A stretch of 64,000 nt of DNA from Colius striatus (lineage: Eukaryota > Chordata > Aves > Coliiformes > Coliidae): positions 10,824,001 to 10,888,000 of the forward strand of contig NC_084774.1 of the NCBI RefSeq assembly GCF_028858725.1. Direction: 5' to 3'. How positions within the stretch are numbered: position 1 is the stretch's first letter; every line of letters begins with the position of its first letter. The notes below the pieces were generated by a model. The model saw nothing but the letters and a program-made list of their open reading frames with translations, searched no databases and was not told the origin of the DNA. Of the stretch, positions 50,634 through 63,313 are shown piece after piece. The translations under genes and the position numbers were made by a program.

Positions 50634-52860
50634 ATAATGTTATTAAAATGTAAACTCTGTGGCCTCCCTTATGTTTTATTGGCCACAACAGGAGGAAAAG
50701 AGAAAGACCAACAAAAAAAACCCCCAACAGTTGTTTTAAACATATACTGTTTTATATTAAGAACTATCATCTCTATAGAGTGTTAGCTTCTGAAGCCTTT
50801 GGCGTATCAACACTGAGTCATACATGAAATAAACACGCTGCTCTTCCCTTTCCAGCTCCCAACAAAGATTTTTTATTGTTATTATTATTATTTCAGGCAA
50901 ACCACATGACAAAAAAAATGGTCAAAAGCTCCCAATAATAAAAGAATACTGAATTTCTCTTTTTCTTTTGTATTGCCTGATTGGTTTTGCTATTGCCAAC
51001 CTGGAGCACCAGGAAATCAGAAGTTAGTCCTCTAGAAGTGGAGAGAAAAGTTGGAGGGACTGAGAAATAAAGGGTGTGTTGGAAAGGTGTTTGTTTGCAT
51101 CCAGTTTTGGGGGTGTTTTGAATGGAGGATCTCCAGCTTTCAGCCATGAAGGGCAGAGATTCCTATTTAGTTATTTTAATGAAAGCCAAGTAGAAAACAA
51201 TTTCTTGGAGCTAAGCTGTAGAGAAAGATCCTCTGTGGTGCAAAAGTCCCATCACACTTCCACAAGTGTGCAGCAGTGCATTTCTACAGCTTTTCAGAGA
51301 TGCCTTTTCAGGGAGACAGGCACTGCTGGGGGCATGCAAAGGGACGTGAGGCTCCTGGGGGTGCAGGAGAAGACCTTACCAAGGAGAAGAGATGAGTGGG
51401 AAATGAAGAGGGAGCAAGGTCATGAAGTTACTTCTATGGCTTGCTTTATTTGTTGTTTCTAAATGAAATCCCCAGCCAGGCTGGACAGCTATTTATGGCC
51501 AGGAAGCCGTCAAGTAATAGTTCCTTAATATAGAAGTTGACCTGTCCAGGGCTTCCTGGAGCAACTCTTCCTCTTGTCAAAAGAGATGGATCACTTGATT
51601 TTTATTATAAACAACAGGCTAAAGATGATCAGGGAGAGTGAATCTGACAACAAGTCACGACTCAGCTGAGATGGAGGGTGATGTTTTCCACCATGCAGCC
51701 CTTGCTGGAGGAAAGGAGATGCTGCAGGCACTGGGGAGCATCAGTGTCCTCCAGTGCTGCCATAGCTCAGTGCTGCTCCCTCAATGCAGCCCTGTGCAGG
51801 GGGGCTCAAACCACAGTTTTATCAAACCCCATGAATGAAATTATTTTTGCAGGAGTATTTCTTGTGTGTCCAGAGCTTCATTAGCAGCTTGCATCATGCC
51901 AAGCTCCTGTGCCAGGGCAGGGGCTGTCAGGAAGGGACATCCCTCTAGCACTGGGCTCAGCAGTGGCACACCATGTTTGCACGGGCAGATTCTCACCGTG
52001 GATCCACATCTCCACCAGTTGTTTTTCCACTCTCTGGTCTGCCAAGATCCACAGCAGAGCCAGACACAGCCATGCAGCAGATAACCCCTCAGCACAGGGG
52101 GACAATATCCGCAAACCCAGACCAAACCTTGTCTGTTGGAGTCAGGAAAATGGGTGATGTGTCCCAGTCTCAGAGACCTGGGACATGGGCAGGCAGAAGG
52201 CAATAGGAGTCCTGGGTGTAGTGTGAGTAACAGTCCCAGGCAGCTCCCCAAACCCCAAGATTTGCAGGCAAAAAAAAAGGCAACACAACCCAAGTCGTGG
52301 CAAGATGATTTCTGTGGATGATGGCAGGGGGTCCACGCTTTTTCTTCTGTGTGACCCCGAGGGGGAGAGTTATTTTAAAGGCAAACAAGAAGACCTAAAC
52401 AATGCCAAGATGTTGACACCAGTGGCTCCAGCAGCTTTATTTATTGCCTGTTGGTAACCGTCGGCCGGGCGTCGGGATGCTCCGGGGGCTGGTGGCTGAC
52501 GAAACAAGGCAGAGGGACAAGAAGTGAAACAGCCAGGACATGTGTAATTTTTCCTTCCTGCTCTCTCCCTGCACTCACTGGTTGGCGTCATCCACAGTGC
52601 TGGTTTTACATTACTCAGGAGTATCTTCCAACCTTTTGCTCCCATCCCCAAGGCAGGAGCCGTCCCCACAGGCTTCTGGCTCCTCGTCAGCCCTAATGGG
52701 AGAGGCAGCCTCATCTGCACAGCTCTGTGGGACTGGGGGGCTGCCTTTCCTCCTGGACCATGCACCCTCATGGGAGCCAGTACCTCAGAAGCCTCATCCT
52801 CTGCAGGTCTCAGCCTTTCAGTAGCCACATCCAGGGGAACATAAACTCCTTCCAGTTGTT
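50634..52860. other. GATA5 downstream flank, no gene seen
   Basis: No exon is supported. It holds the distal AATAAA at 50828, a TTATTATTATTATT run near 50877-50892, and ordinary mixed-composition DNA. Confidence 0.5.
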
Positions 52861-53275
52861 ATAGAATGAACCACAGAATCCCAGAATGGTGAGGGTTGGA
52901 AGGGACCTCCCGAGCTCCTCCAGCCCAAACCTCTGCTAAAGCAGGTTCCCCTCCATCGGGGGCACAGACACATGTCCAGCTGGGTTTGGAAACCTCTCAA
53001 GCAGGAGCCTCCACTCCTTCCCTGGGCAGCCTGGGCCAGAGCTCCCTCACCTGAACAGCAAATATTTTCCTCATATTCAAGTGGAATTCCCTGTGTTCCA
53101 GCTTGTGCCTGTTGCCCTGTGTCCTGTCACTGGGCACCAAAGAAAAAAAGACTATCCCCATCCTCTCAACACCCACTCTTTAGATATTGATAAACATTGG
53201 TAAGGTCCCCTCTCAGTCTTCTCCAGGCTAAACAGCCCCAGGGCTTGCAGCATTCCAAACCTGACATTTTGAAGA
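52861..53275 (-). mobile_element. CR1 LINE fragment, longest copy in the window
   Basis: It starts ATAGAATGAACCACAGAATC, followed by GGTTGGAAGGGACCTCC. Then come GCCTCCACTCCTTCCCTGGG, TTCCAGCTTGTGCCTGTTGC, CCTGTCACTGGGCACCA and GGTCCCCTCTCAGTCTTCTC, all landmarks of a reversed chicken-type CR1 3' region. It is about 410 bases long, 5'-truncated, with no intact reading frame. Confidence 0.92.
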
Positions 53276-56200
53276 CCTTCCCTAGGAGGTCCATGTCCCT
53301 TTGCATGACTCATTACATGGAAAAGAGGAGTATTTGTCTCAGTGGTTGTGAACAAACACCATGGGAAATTTTGGGTCTTCCCAACTCATGCTACATCCTC
53401 AATCACAATACAACAGCCACCTGCTTGCACAGCCCAGCTCAGCCTGTGTGCTCGCAGGAGTCTGAATGGTTGGGGGTGGCAGAAACAGAGGAGATTGGAC
53501 TGAAAAATAAAGGCTGGGAGAATCAAACCTATCACTTGACCTGGAGGTTATGGGCTTCCCAGGCAGCAGGCACTGCTCATCTCTGCCTGGCTCCAGCCAG
53601 TAGGCAAGGAGCTGCCTGGGGTCAGACCCTGCCCAAGCTCTGCTAACATCACCCTCTGAGGCCACGCTCACCCCTTCCTGCCCCATCCCCAACCAAGGCT
53701 GATTCACAGAAGCATCTCAGAGACTGACTTTTACTCCTCTTTCCCAAACCCTTCCTCAGTCTCCTTGGTGCTCTCTCCCTTTCCCAGATATGGTGTGTAT
53801 TTACTCTCCTACAGGTCTAGTGGCTTGTGGACAATTATTATCTTTACTGTTGTTGTACAGCTGCCTCAGAGCTATCAATTGCCTTTGTTCAAAGGTCACC
53901 TGCCCAGATGATTTTATGACATGACTACAATGATTTTTTCCATTTTGCACTTTATACTGATGCCACGATGATTTTTACCAAGTCAGCGAGTGAGTAATGA
54001 AGCACTTGAGCCTATAAACACATGTTGTTCATGTTTATGACCATATTAATAGCACAATAAAATCATTGCTCACCCAAGCAGTTGCTTTAAAAAAGAAAAG
54101 AAGGGGGAAAAAAGGTTTGTTTCTTTTTAATTTCTGGAAAATTGTGGTTCAGTGTTTGCTGGGAGCCCTGAAGCCCCAGACTCTCTAATGGGGTGTCACT
54201 TTCATGTTGGAGCACAAAGAGCCATCATTTTTTCCTGTGTTCCACACAGAAATCTTCAGCACAACTTGTGTGGCATCTCAGCTACTGACCAAGCTCTGCC
54301 CCAACTGCAAATGCTATCCAGCTGGCAGAGAGCTTTAGCTCTTCCATTACCCAGGCTTTGAGGATACACAACCCCTGAGTAAAGCCATGCACCCAAGTCA
54401 CTGGTTAAACTGATTTATGCCAGCTGAGGAACATTCCCATTCTGGTTATAAGAGGATGGACTGAGGAAGCTTCTTTCTTAGTCCTAGTGTTTGACAAGAA
54501 GGGGAAGTATTGTGTGAATCCAAGAGGCTTCTGGAAAGAAGGTGGAAGCAAGGCTGTGAGGCAGGTACAGCAGTGCTGTGGAGGCTGAGGGTGGGTTAGG
54601 GGCTCTGCTGCTGATTTCTTTGATGGCCCTGGAAGTGCTTGGTGGTGCAAACTCACTGCTGCTTCCCAGTCCTTGTCCCCTGCTCCTCTCCAGTGCTTTT
54701 TATTCCTCAGTTGGTTGTGTGCCAGCAAAGCAAACCAGTCATGTTGCTTTCCAGGTCTGTGTGCTGCAGTAATTAAAGGTCCAGGCTATTTACTTGTGCA
54801 GCAGCTAAACCAGAGAGCAATAGTCAATCTCACCATTGTATGCATAGGAGCAGAAAACAATCAGCACTGCTCCTTTCATCACATCAGGTGGTCCTTCTTG
54901 GAGAAACATTTGTTGCCAGGGGTTGGTAAAGGTGGTGGCTTCAAGAACCTCTCTCCCTTTCAGCATCAAATTTACATTGAATAACCCAAAAGACACTTAG
55001 TGAGGAGCAGTAACACCTTTTGCAAAGTGGTTTTCTCTCAAGGAAACTCCTCAAAGGGAGGTTTGGTGAGAAGCAGCACATATCAAAAAGGCTCTTGTTA
55101 AAGGGAATTTATTCCCATGTCCTGTCATCATCTATGAAAACCTCAGATGCATATTTCAGCAAAACTTCTCCCCAAGAGTAGCAGCACAGGTAACATGCCA
55201 TGGACACAGGAGGTGCTGAGAGGGCAGAGGAGCAGTGGTGGACAAGTGGTGCAAGTTGGGAAAAAGCAGTTTTATCTGCAGTGCTTCAGTGCCACTGGGA
55301 CTGTGAACATTTGCCAGCTTTTGGCCTGTCCTTTCAGGCTGTCAGTAAGAAATGCATTAGTATTAGAACTAAAGAAAGATTTTCCTACCACTGTTTCCAC
55401 AGCTGTGTTAAATGTGGCCAAGAGCCACCTTTGACTATTGTGGTGTTTGAAAATCACAGAATGGTAGGATGGGAAGGGACCTCCAGAGATCATCTAGTCC
55501 AATGTTGGAGTCTGGGCTGCCTCCAGGACCAGTTCCTCAGCTGGTGCAAGGTGAGAGTGCCAAACTGGTCTCCCATGTAAAGACTTAACCTCATTAACAG
55601 GATGCTATTTACATTTCCTGATGATCCAGGAGAAAACAAGAGAAAGTGGGAAAATTTTGTCATTCAAGTAGGAGAATCTGTCTTGCCTTGGGTGCAAAAT
55701 CAGCTGCTTCATGCCTGTGAAAGCTTTGAGAGCCCTCATCTCAGGGATGGATGCAAATAAGAGCATGCATGGGGGAAAGGATCCATAGAAAAGAGTAAAA
55801 TAAGCAACTCTTACTATTTTTTTCTCTGAACTGAGAAAATGGCTTGAAGTAAACACTAATGGAAGCATCCAGCCCTTGTTCCAGTCTTACCTGCACTTAC
55901 ATTTCCCCTGCTCCAGGGCAAGGCGTGGGATTACACTGAGGATTGAATGGGAGGAAAGGAGATTTGGGCACAGAGGGGCTGTGGATCAGGGCTCTGATGG
56001 TGCTGTTATTTCAGGTGTCGGTATCATTCTGCCCATCTGTTCACTCTCTGCTTATAATAAAGAAGAATGGCTCCTGGAAGGGCTGGAAATGACGGGTGTT
56101 TAGCTGCAGGAGCCTGCTCTAACATTTGACTGGAGAGGTGTTTAAGCTGCTTTTAGTGATATGGCCCCAGCAAGAGGGGTAGAAAAATAGTACTGGAGAC

Positions 56201-58800
56201 ACCACCCCTCTGTGTGCCAGCAGGAGGACTAAGGTGAGAGGCAAAGTGGAATCTGTGGCGTTAATCATTTACCACAGGCGTGATGGAGGCTGTAACAGAC
56301 ACTCTGTGTGTGTGTACAGGGATCTGCAAGCATAAATGTTAAATGGGGAAGGTGCTGCTCAAAGGGCATCATAAAGTGGCCTTTTTGGAAGGCAGTTTAT
56401 TCAGATCCACCTTTGTTTGCTGTGTGGGAGCACATTCCCATGCTGTGTTGCTGGCAGGGCCATGGCTGTGAGCATGGATGGGGACTGCAGGGTGGTTGTT
56501 GCTCCTGAGCCTGACCTTGACATCTTCCTTCCCTGATTAATAATGCCTCAACATCAAATAGGAGCATAGAGCTTGCAGAGAAGGTGATGGCTAATGATGA
56601 ATGTGGAGGCATACAGGTGGTGTTTGAGCTGGACTAGTGGGGATTCCCTTGGAAGGGTGTAAGCTTGTTTTCCTGCTGTCCTACAGCATCTGGAATATGT
56701 TTTCAATCCATTTAATTTTATCCATTATGGCAGCATGGATACATTATGTGTATGTTATTTTTACATTTAATAATGCAGGTACAATAACAGGGCAAGATTT
56801 GGGATTGACTTGGCACTCATGTAGCTGACCATGCTACCATCACCTTCCTTTAACAGGAACAAGGGATAAACACAGACTGCCATTCCTCCATAACCAAGTC
56901 CATCCCAATCAACAGCAACCAGGTGATGTCTAAATGCACCTGCAGTGTCTGTGACTCCTAGGAAAGTCCCAAAACGTGAAAGGCAGCACAGCTTCTCCTG
57001 GAGGAGGCTGAGGCTCCAGCAAAGCTGCTCCAGGATTATCTGTCCCAGAAGGAAAGTTGGTCTCATCAGTATTCCTGCAACAGCCTTTGCTACACTCTCA
57101 CAAATGATTGGCAGTGAGTTGAGCTTTGCTTTTAAATCATACAGCTTTAGATCGTATTAAAACATGATTAGAAAGGATTTAACCATTTAAAATATTAATA
57201 ATGGATAGTTCATTTCAGAGCAGCCAGTTCTAATACCAGTGCTCCTTCTTGGACAGGCTGTGCTCTGAGGTTATTGGCTTTGACATTGCTGTTTGCTCTT
57301 ATATTTAAACAAAGTTGCCGAATTGGTCTTCACGTTGCTTCCTTTCCCCAACACTGTGGGGTACCCTGGGCACCCCCATTGCAGAGCTGTTGTTACCTTT
57401 GCAGAGTTAATGGTAATACATCTGGGAAGAGCCACATCTACCTCATCACCTTGAAGCTGCCATGTTTGGGAGAGCATGAGTAGCACCCTGGGAGCTCTTG
57501 GTCTGCCCTTGTCTCCTACCCTGGAGATTTGCACCTATATCTAAACCAGTGTCACAGACAGGAAAAGCACTGTGTTATACAATTGTGAGGGATGACAGCC
57601 AGGGCAAGTTGGAGACACCACTTTTGTGCTGGCACTTTTCCTTCTCAGTAGCTCAAGGTCTCAGAAGTTCTCTGTGCTCACATAGGGTTGGTTTTCTTAA
57701 ACTTTTTGAAGCCTGTGATTGCTCTGAAACAAAGATATCTCCTGGCTTTCCCTTTTCTGGCTTGGTTTGTGCATCACCAATCATCTTAGTTACAGCAGTG
57801 TCAACGGGGCTTGTAACATAACCACAAAATCAGTTACATCTGGATTGTACTCAGCAAGGTCACTGGGGAGGGAGTTCCTCTTGTGTTTTAAAGGCAGCCT
57901 GAATCAATGGCAACCAAGCCCTCTTAATTTTGCAGCAGGCAAAAGCCAAAAGGAAAAACCACAATAGCACCCATGTTTTCCAGTTAAAATAACTGCCTCC
58001 TCTTGTAATTAAATCCAGTTTTGATTTTTCAATGAAAACCAGGCTAGGGATCAGTCTGTAATTAGTAGGAAATTGGTTTGGGTGGAATAGGAATCTACTT
58101 ATCTCTTCATCAGAAATTAAATCTAAGCAAAACCAGAATCAGATTTGAGGTTGATAAGCTCTTTTTTAACTTGGCATTTGAGTGCTTCTGAATTTCCCAC
58201 TGAGACTGAAAACTAGGAGTTAAAAAGTCAGGGAGAAATCCCTGATTTCTCAGTCTTAGAACCAGGAAATTTGGGGACTTCCTTGGGAGGTTTCCTGGGA
58301 GAATGACAACATGCTTTTTGTTATCACTGATGCCCCTTTTTGAAGTGCACAGTTGGGCTGCAGAGAGTACCACAAACATGTTGAAGTTATTTTTCCATAC
58401 TGAGTCATTCTGCCCAAATGTGTGAATTCATTAAACACACTGAGTTCCTGTTAACTGCCAGCTTGGGTCTCTGCTGCAGCCAGCTCAGTGTGTATCCTCG
58501 AAGTGGAGGCTTATCTCATGAGCTTCCTGAGTCTGCAGAATTGAATGAAAGTCTCACCAGGAAAAGTGGTTTGTTTTGCTTTTAGTTTGTTTTGTAAGAA
58601 AGCTGAGAATTTCCCTTCCCAGCCAAAGTCTGAACTGACCAGGGAGAAGCTCACAGGTTTCAGTGTGTCAGATCCTCAGGCTCTCCAGCCTAAAATACCT
58701 AGCTATGCATTTTCAGTCCTCCACTGAAATCAAGTATTAATTCAGTTCTGATTTGGAGAGAGGCTGTGCATGTGCTGTCCTGTTGTCAGTTGATTTCCTT
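53276..58800. other. intergenic DNA, one small CR1 remnant
   Basis: No exon or RNA gene is supported. AT-rich stretches around 53820-54130 include a DNA segment with many TGATTTT and TTTATGA motifs. The next expected gene by mammalian synteny, RBBP8NL on the + strand, is not visible. Confidence 0.5.
55453..55510 (-). mobile_element. CR1 LINE 3'-end remnant
   Basis: It reads ATCACAGAATGGTAGGATGG, then GAAGGGACCTCCAGAGATC and ATCTAGTCCAA, the reversed CR1 terminus. Only about 55 bases are recognisable; the left portion of the element is missing. Confidence 0.8.
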
Positions 58801-58877
58801 CCCTTCCCCAGAGACAGTTTTGGTAAAACATTGGTAAAATGTTTTACCTCTCTCAGCCTTTCCAGCTGAGTTCCCCA

Positions 58878-59070
58878 CCTTTAACCCTGCAGTGATGAGG
58901 GCACTTTCTGGTGTCCTCTTCATGGAAGAGGTCATCTGTCGCATCCACCCTTCGTCAGTGATGGAGCTGAGATGCAACGAGGCAAAGTTGACTCGCTGAA
59001 GGTCCAACGAGAGGTCAGCAGCAGGAATGTCCTTGTTTTCTTGACTCTGGATTTTGTCATGGAATTGGAG
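58878..59070 (-). CDS. possible coding exon of unknown identity
   Basis: The minus strand is open from 59091 to 58786. Within it, five CpGs fall in 70 bases (58940-59009) although the surrounding kilobases are almost free of CpG. The conceptual peptide includes SLDLQRVNFASLHLSS and ITDEGWMRQMTSSMKR, which is not low-complexity. Weak splice options exist: an acceptor CTACAG near 59088 or TTCAG near 58999, and a donor AAAG|GTGGGG near 58878. I do not recognise it. It may be a decayed exon, a lineage-specific gene or chance. Confidence 0.2.
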
Positions 59071-61380
59071 TAAAAACAATCTCTGTAGCAAAGTTTGGAT
59101 TGTGTTTGAGAAATGTAACCACTGCTGGGGTCAGCCAGTGGGCACGGGATAGTCCCGCTGAGGGACCCAAGCTTGCAAACTCATCCCAAATCTGCATCCA
59201 CATCCTGTGCAGCAGCCCTGGCCATCCCTGCCAGCACCTTGCTGTCTTCCCAAAGCAACAGGGGCTTTGTTTGCTGTAGAGAGGTCAGCAGGATATTTAT
59301 ACCACCAAGGTGATGCCCAAGCCAAACCCTCATCTATCTGTTAAAAAAATCCTGGATATGTAGTAAATAAAACTGTTCTCTAGTAGGTGGATTTCAGTCC
59401 TCAGTACAATAGTCTTCCTAAAAACAGATCATTTTAGGCTGAAAGGCAACAAAGGTCCTCCATTTTAGAACAAAAAGGGATTTTGTTGGAGGGGGGAAAT
59501 AGCCTAAATTTGGAAAACACTTAATAACAAAGTTGTCTTAATTTAACAACAGCTTTTATTAGATTGCACTTGTCCAATGAGATTAATGGACCTTTTCCTT
59601 TGAAACTCTGGGAGTCTTTCCTAGACACTGGGAATAAGTAGGCTCCTTCAAATGTTCTGCTTCCTACAGGATTTACTGGTGAAAGATTTAATACAACTCA
59701 GCACAACCATTTCAACCTTTCTGTCTAAAAGGCTGAATTCAACCGTTTCCTGAATGTGTGTCATTTAAAGGGTTGTGTTTTCCTGTGTCATGCTCCCTGA
59801 AGCATTTTATGTCGCCTTGCTCCTATTGACTCTTTTAAGAAAACACTGCATAAGTATACAGTCACTTTCAGATAACTCAGATGTTTACTTTATGAATGAA
59901 GGAGGAAATTGAATACTCAAATAAAGTTATGCATCTAAGTGCCAGAAGCTAACTGCCCTCTTAAATTTGCTTGTCTTTTTGAAAGAGCCTTTAAAGGTAA
60001 TTTATGACGTCAAGAGCCTTTCCGTAGTGCTGAGTAGGATCTCCATTGCCTCAGCTACAAATGGATGTGCTCAGCAGCCACACGTGGCTCTGGCTGAAGT
60101 CTGGCCCAGGGCTGCTGGCAGGGCAAGGACAGATGTTGTGCTTTCAGGAGCTCACGTGCACATCTTTGATCTGGCGTGGGCTCCAAAGAAACAGGCTGCT
60201 GCCTGTGCTGCTGGTTTGATGTACTTCTCTGGTACAGGCAGAGCTACAAGTGGGTGTTTCTAGCATTGCCTCACCACTGTCATACTAAGCTTTAGCTTTA
60301 GGGTTCAGTCTCACAGCTGGGGAAGCAGTATGTGGCTGCCTGGTTGAGCAGGGCCAGTTGCTGTCCTGTTTCTCCTGCCCCTGATCTGGAAAAACTTCAA
60401 TCTGGTTTAGGTTTAGGAGTATAACTCAGGACAATCCCTAGCTATGCTTGTCTCTGCACTGTGCTGACACCCAAGGTAATTGTTTTTTCCTTACAATAGT
60501 TGGCAAGCATGATTGAATTTGCCTTGAATTATAAAACAAAGCAATTCCTCAGTGATATAACCCTGCGGACTCCTCCAGCCTTCCCTTTCTCCCTTCTCTT
60601 CAAGAGGGTTTCTCCCAGGATCTCATTGCACCACACTGATGAATGGCTACAGTAATGGGAATATGATTGGCATGATAAATGTCCTTCCTTGTCTCAGAGA
60701 GACTGTAGGACAACAAATATGAAAAGGCACTTGTGGCTGGTTTGGCTTTGCCAGGCTTTATGAGATGCTCAGTGTGTGCCCAGGTGCCAGAAGGACTCAG
60801 CTTTAGCTCACCCTGTAGAACGCATGGCTTTAATGCTCCTAAGCTCATCACCTGGCACAGGGCTTCTCAGGTTCATATCCAAGTATAATGCTTTGACATT
60901 TGTCACTTGTTTATGAAATGAGGAAAGGTTTCAGAGTCCCTTTGAGTCCTGTTGGCTGGGATGTGATTGCAAGATGAGGAGACAAGGTTTACTCTTGTGG
61001 GTTCCAGTTGGATGTGGAAGCTTACTGGCCTTCAGCTCTGTAGTTCTCAGCAAAGTCATGCCACACTCAGAGAAGAGAGTGGCCTTGAAAAGCTGCCTGC
61101 TTCTATCCCACATCCCTGCCCAGCCTCAGGGCCATGGGCCAAGCTCTGCTTCACACAATAACCTTTGAGCCAAGGACTCTTGAGGAAAGGTCTCAGATCT
61201 CCTTCTCTCCTAAAGTCCGAAATACCTGTATTGGAGCAGGGACATGCTGTGGGTTATGTGGCAGGTGAAAGCAAACCGGGCAGAGGTCACTTGCAAGGTC
61301 CAATCTTTCCCTTGGCACAGGCTGCACCACCAGTAGGATCCCTATCACACACTAATATTGGATTATGATCGTGAGACTCC

Positions 61381-61445
61381 ACAATGTCACACTGATAAGG
61401 GCGAGGTTTTTCCCCTGTATGAGCCTGTTTCATTTTAACACGTAG
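61381..61445 (-). pseudogene. possible C2H2 zinc-finger fossil
   Basis: The minus-strand frame reads MKQAHTGEKPRPYQCDIVESHD. HTGEKP followed by a Tyr-x-Cys is the linker and start of a Kruppel-type C2H2 finger. The second cysteine is missing (QCDIV in place of QCxxC), and no further fingers flank it. If real, it is a decayed remnant of a zinc-finger gene; the six-residue match could also arise by chance. Confidence 0.2.
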
Positions 61446-63303
61446 GTATGTCAAGTGAAGGGAATATTTTCCCTTCTGCATCAGACTCCAACTTTGCCGA
61501 GATCGGTCAGAGGAATGTGTTTGTAAATGTCAGAGCTGGCAAGGGCTACAGTTGTGGGGTACAGAGTGCTTCAGAGGCTGTGGGGAAGGGAAGGTGCTGG
61601 GTGAGCAGCTGTGTGATGCTGTGGGTCAAGAAGTGAAGGAAATTCTGGTGTTCACCAGCCTCACCAACTCTGTTTCAGAGGTTATTGCAAGGACAGTTAA
61701 ATCATGAATAGTTACCAGTCTCTCCAAGCTCATCCAGCTAGTTTCCAGAGCAAGCTAGAAGAACACTATCAGTCCTACTTGCTCAGGTCCTTCTGACACA
61801 AGCAAGAGCTTGGCACAGCCTGTGAGAGTACATTTACACCAGTGGCCAACATGAGGAGCTCCAAAGGCAGAGATGGACCAAGACATCGTGGTGGAAGCAG
61901 CTTATGTTGCTGAACGAGTCAGAGAGCCCTTTTGCAATCCTAGACAAAATTTTCCATCAGGAATGGATGTTGCAGAGACAGAAACAGCCTGGCAGCTGAA
62001 AAACTTTCTGCTGCTTCCACTTGAGCAAGGCTTGCTTGCAATGTGTGCCACCCAAACCAAGTCACCTTTGAGGAAGGAGAGGTGGGAGTCATTTGAAGGA
62101 GAAAAATATGGTTTCAGAAAGCAAATATGCATTGGGAAACTCCATTGTCTAGGGCTGGTTCCCACACAGACTATGTGATCACCTACTCACTCCCTCCAAA
62201 CCCAAAGGTCCCTGGGGGAGAAGATAAAGTGGTACTTGAGGAAGTGCACTGGCTTCCCTTGGGCTGAGCTTGAATTGATGAATTAAAATGGAGAAATGCA
62301 TCACCAGCTTGTGTTCTCTGGTCATTTCCTACTGAAAAACCTCTTCAAAACCTCTGCCAGATCCATATGCATCCAAGTCAATACTGTACACCAAAATGTC
62401 AAAGTGGACAATAGCAACTAAAAATAGGAAAGACAGGAATTTGCCTATAATATTTTTAAACTTGAAGCATGGCAAAGCTATATATAACCAACACAGAAAA
62501 CTGGAGTTTGTTGCTTAAAATAGGAAAACAAAAAGTGTGACTTTTTAGCTGGATAGCTGGCTTGATGTAGCTGTAATTTCAAAACCAATAACCCTTGTTG
62601 GGCAATGCACCTTTCTGCACTTGCCCCAGGGTTGTGTGAAGGCTTCCTGGGAAACTGGGGGCAAGCACAGGTCATATTGTAAAAGCACAGAGGGGATTTT
62701 ACCCCCTTCTCCTGTTTGCTGTTTAATTGAACAGAGGGAGGGGTGGAGGATGGGGCTCTGATTGCAGGGGCAGTGTGGAAGCGGGATCATGGCAATGGGT
62801 CTCTTGGCCATGGATCAACATGTGAGGCAGCTCCTGACTTCACCTTTTGCTCTCCAGTTTGCACTGGAAAGCTGCTCTCTATGCTGCTCCTCACAGTGAC
62901 AAGAGGGACAAGTCAAGGCTGCTGCTCCCTCTGCTGACTCTGGCTGAGAGGAGGCTCATCCCTGGGCTAGTGCCTGTGCCCGTGTCCCAGCTGGTGCCAA
63001 TGCACAACCCCACAGCATCTCTGAGGGTGGAAACCCCCCTGCCAGATGAGATGTTTTGGGTAAATATTTGAAAGAGCAGTTTCAATTTACATCAGAAGTA
63101 GATGAAAGAACAGGAAATAGGGTGTTGAGCAACTGCTTTGTTTTTAAATGTATTTCTGTGACAAAGTATATGATTTTAACCAAAGAATATCTTGATGATA
63201 AAACATTCAGTCAGGATCCAACCTTGAATCAAAGAAAACTTTGCCATTGAATTTATTGGAAACGTGTTCAAGTCTGTAATCTGCAACTAGAGCTCTTTGC
63301 CTT

Positions 63304-63313
63304 CCCCCCCCCC
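63304..63313. repeat. C10 homopolymer
   Basis: Ten consecutive cytosines, interrupted by a G and then CCCC. It is an error-prone simple repeat, and its length may differ between individuals or assemblies. Confidence 0.85.

Noticed and set aside
61873..62178. A 101-codon + strand frame starting MDQDIVVEAAY
   Set aside because: It overlaps an open minus-strand frame, has no recognisable motif, no CpG retention and no splice context.
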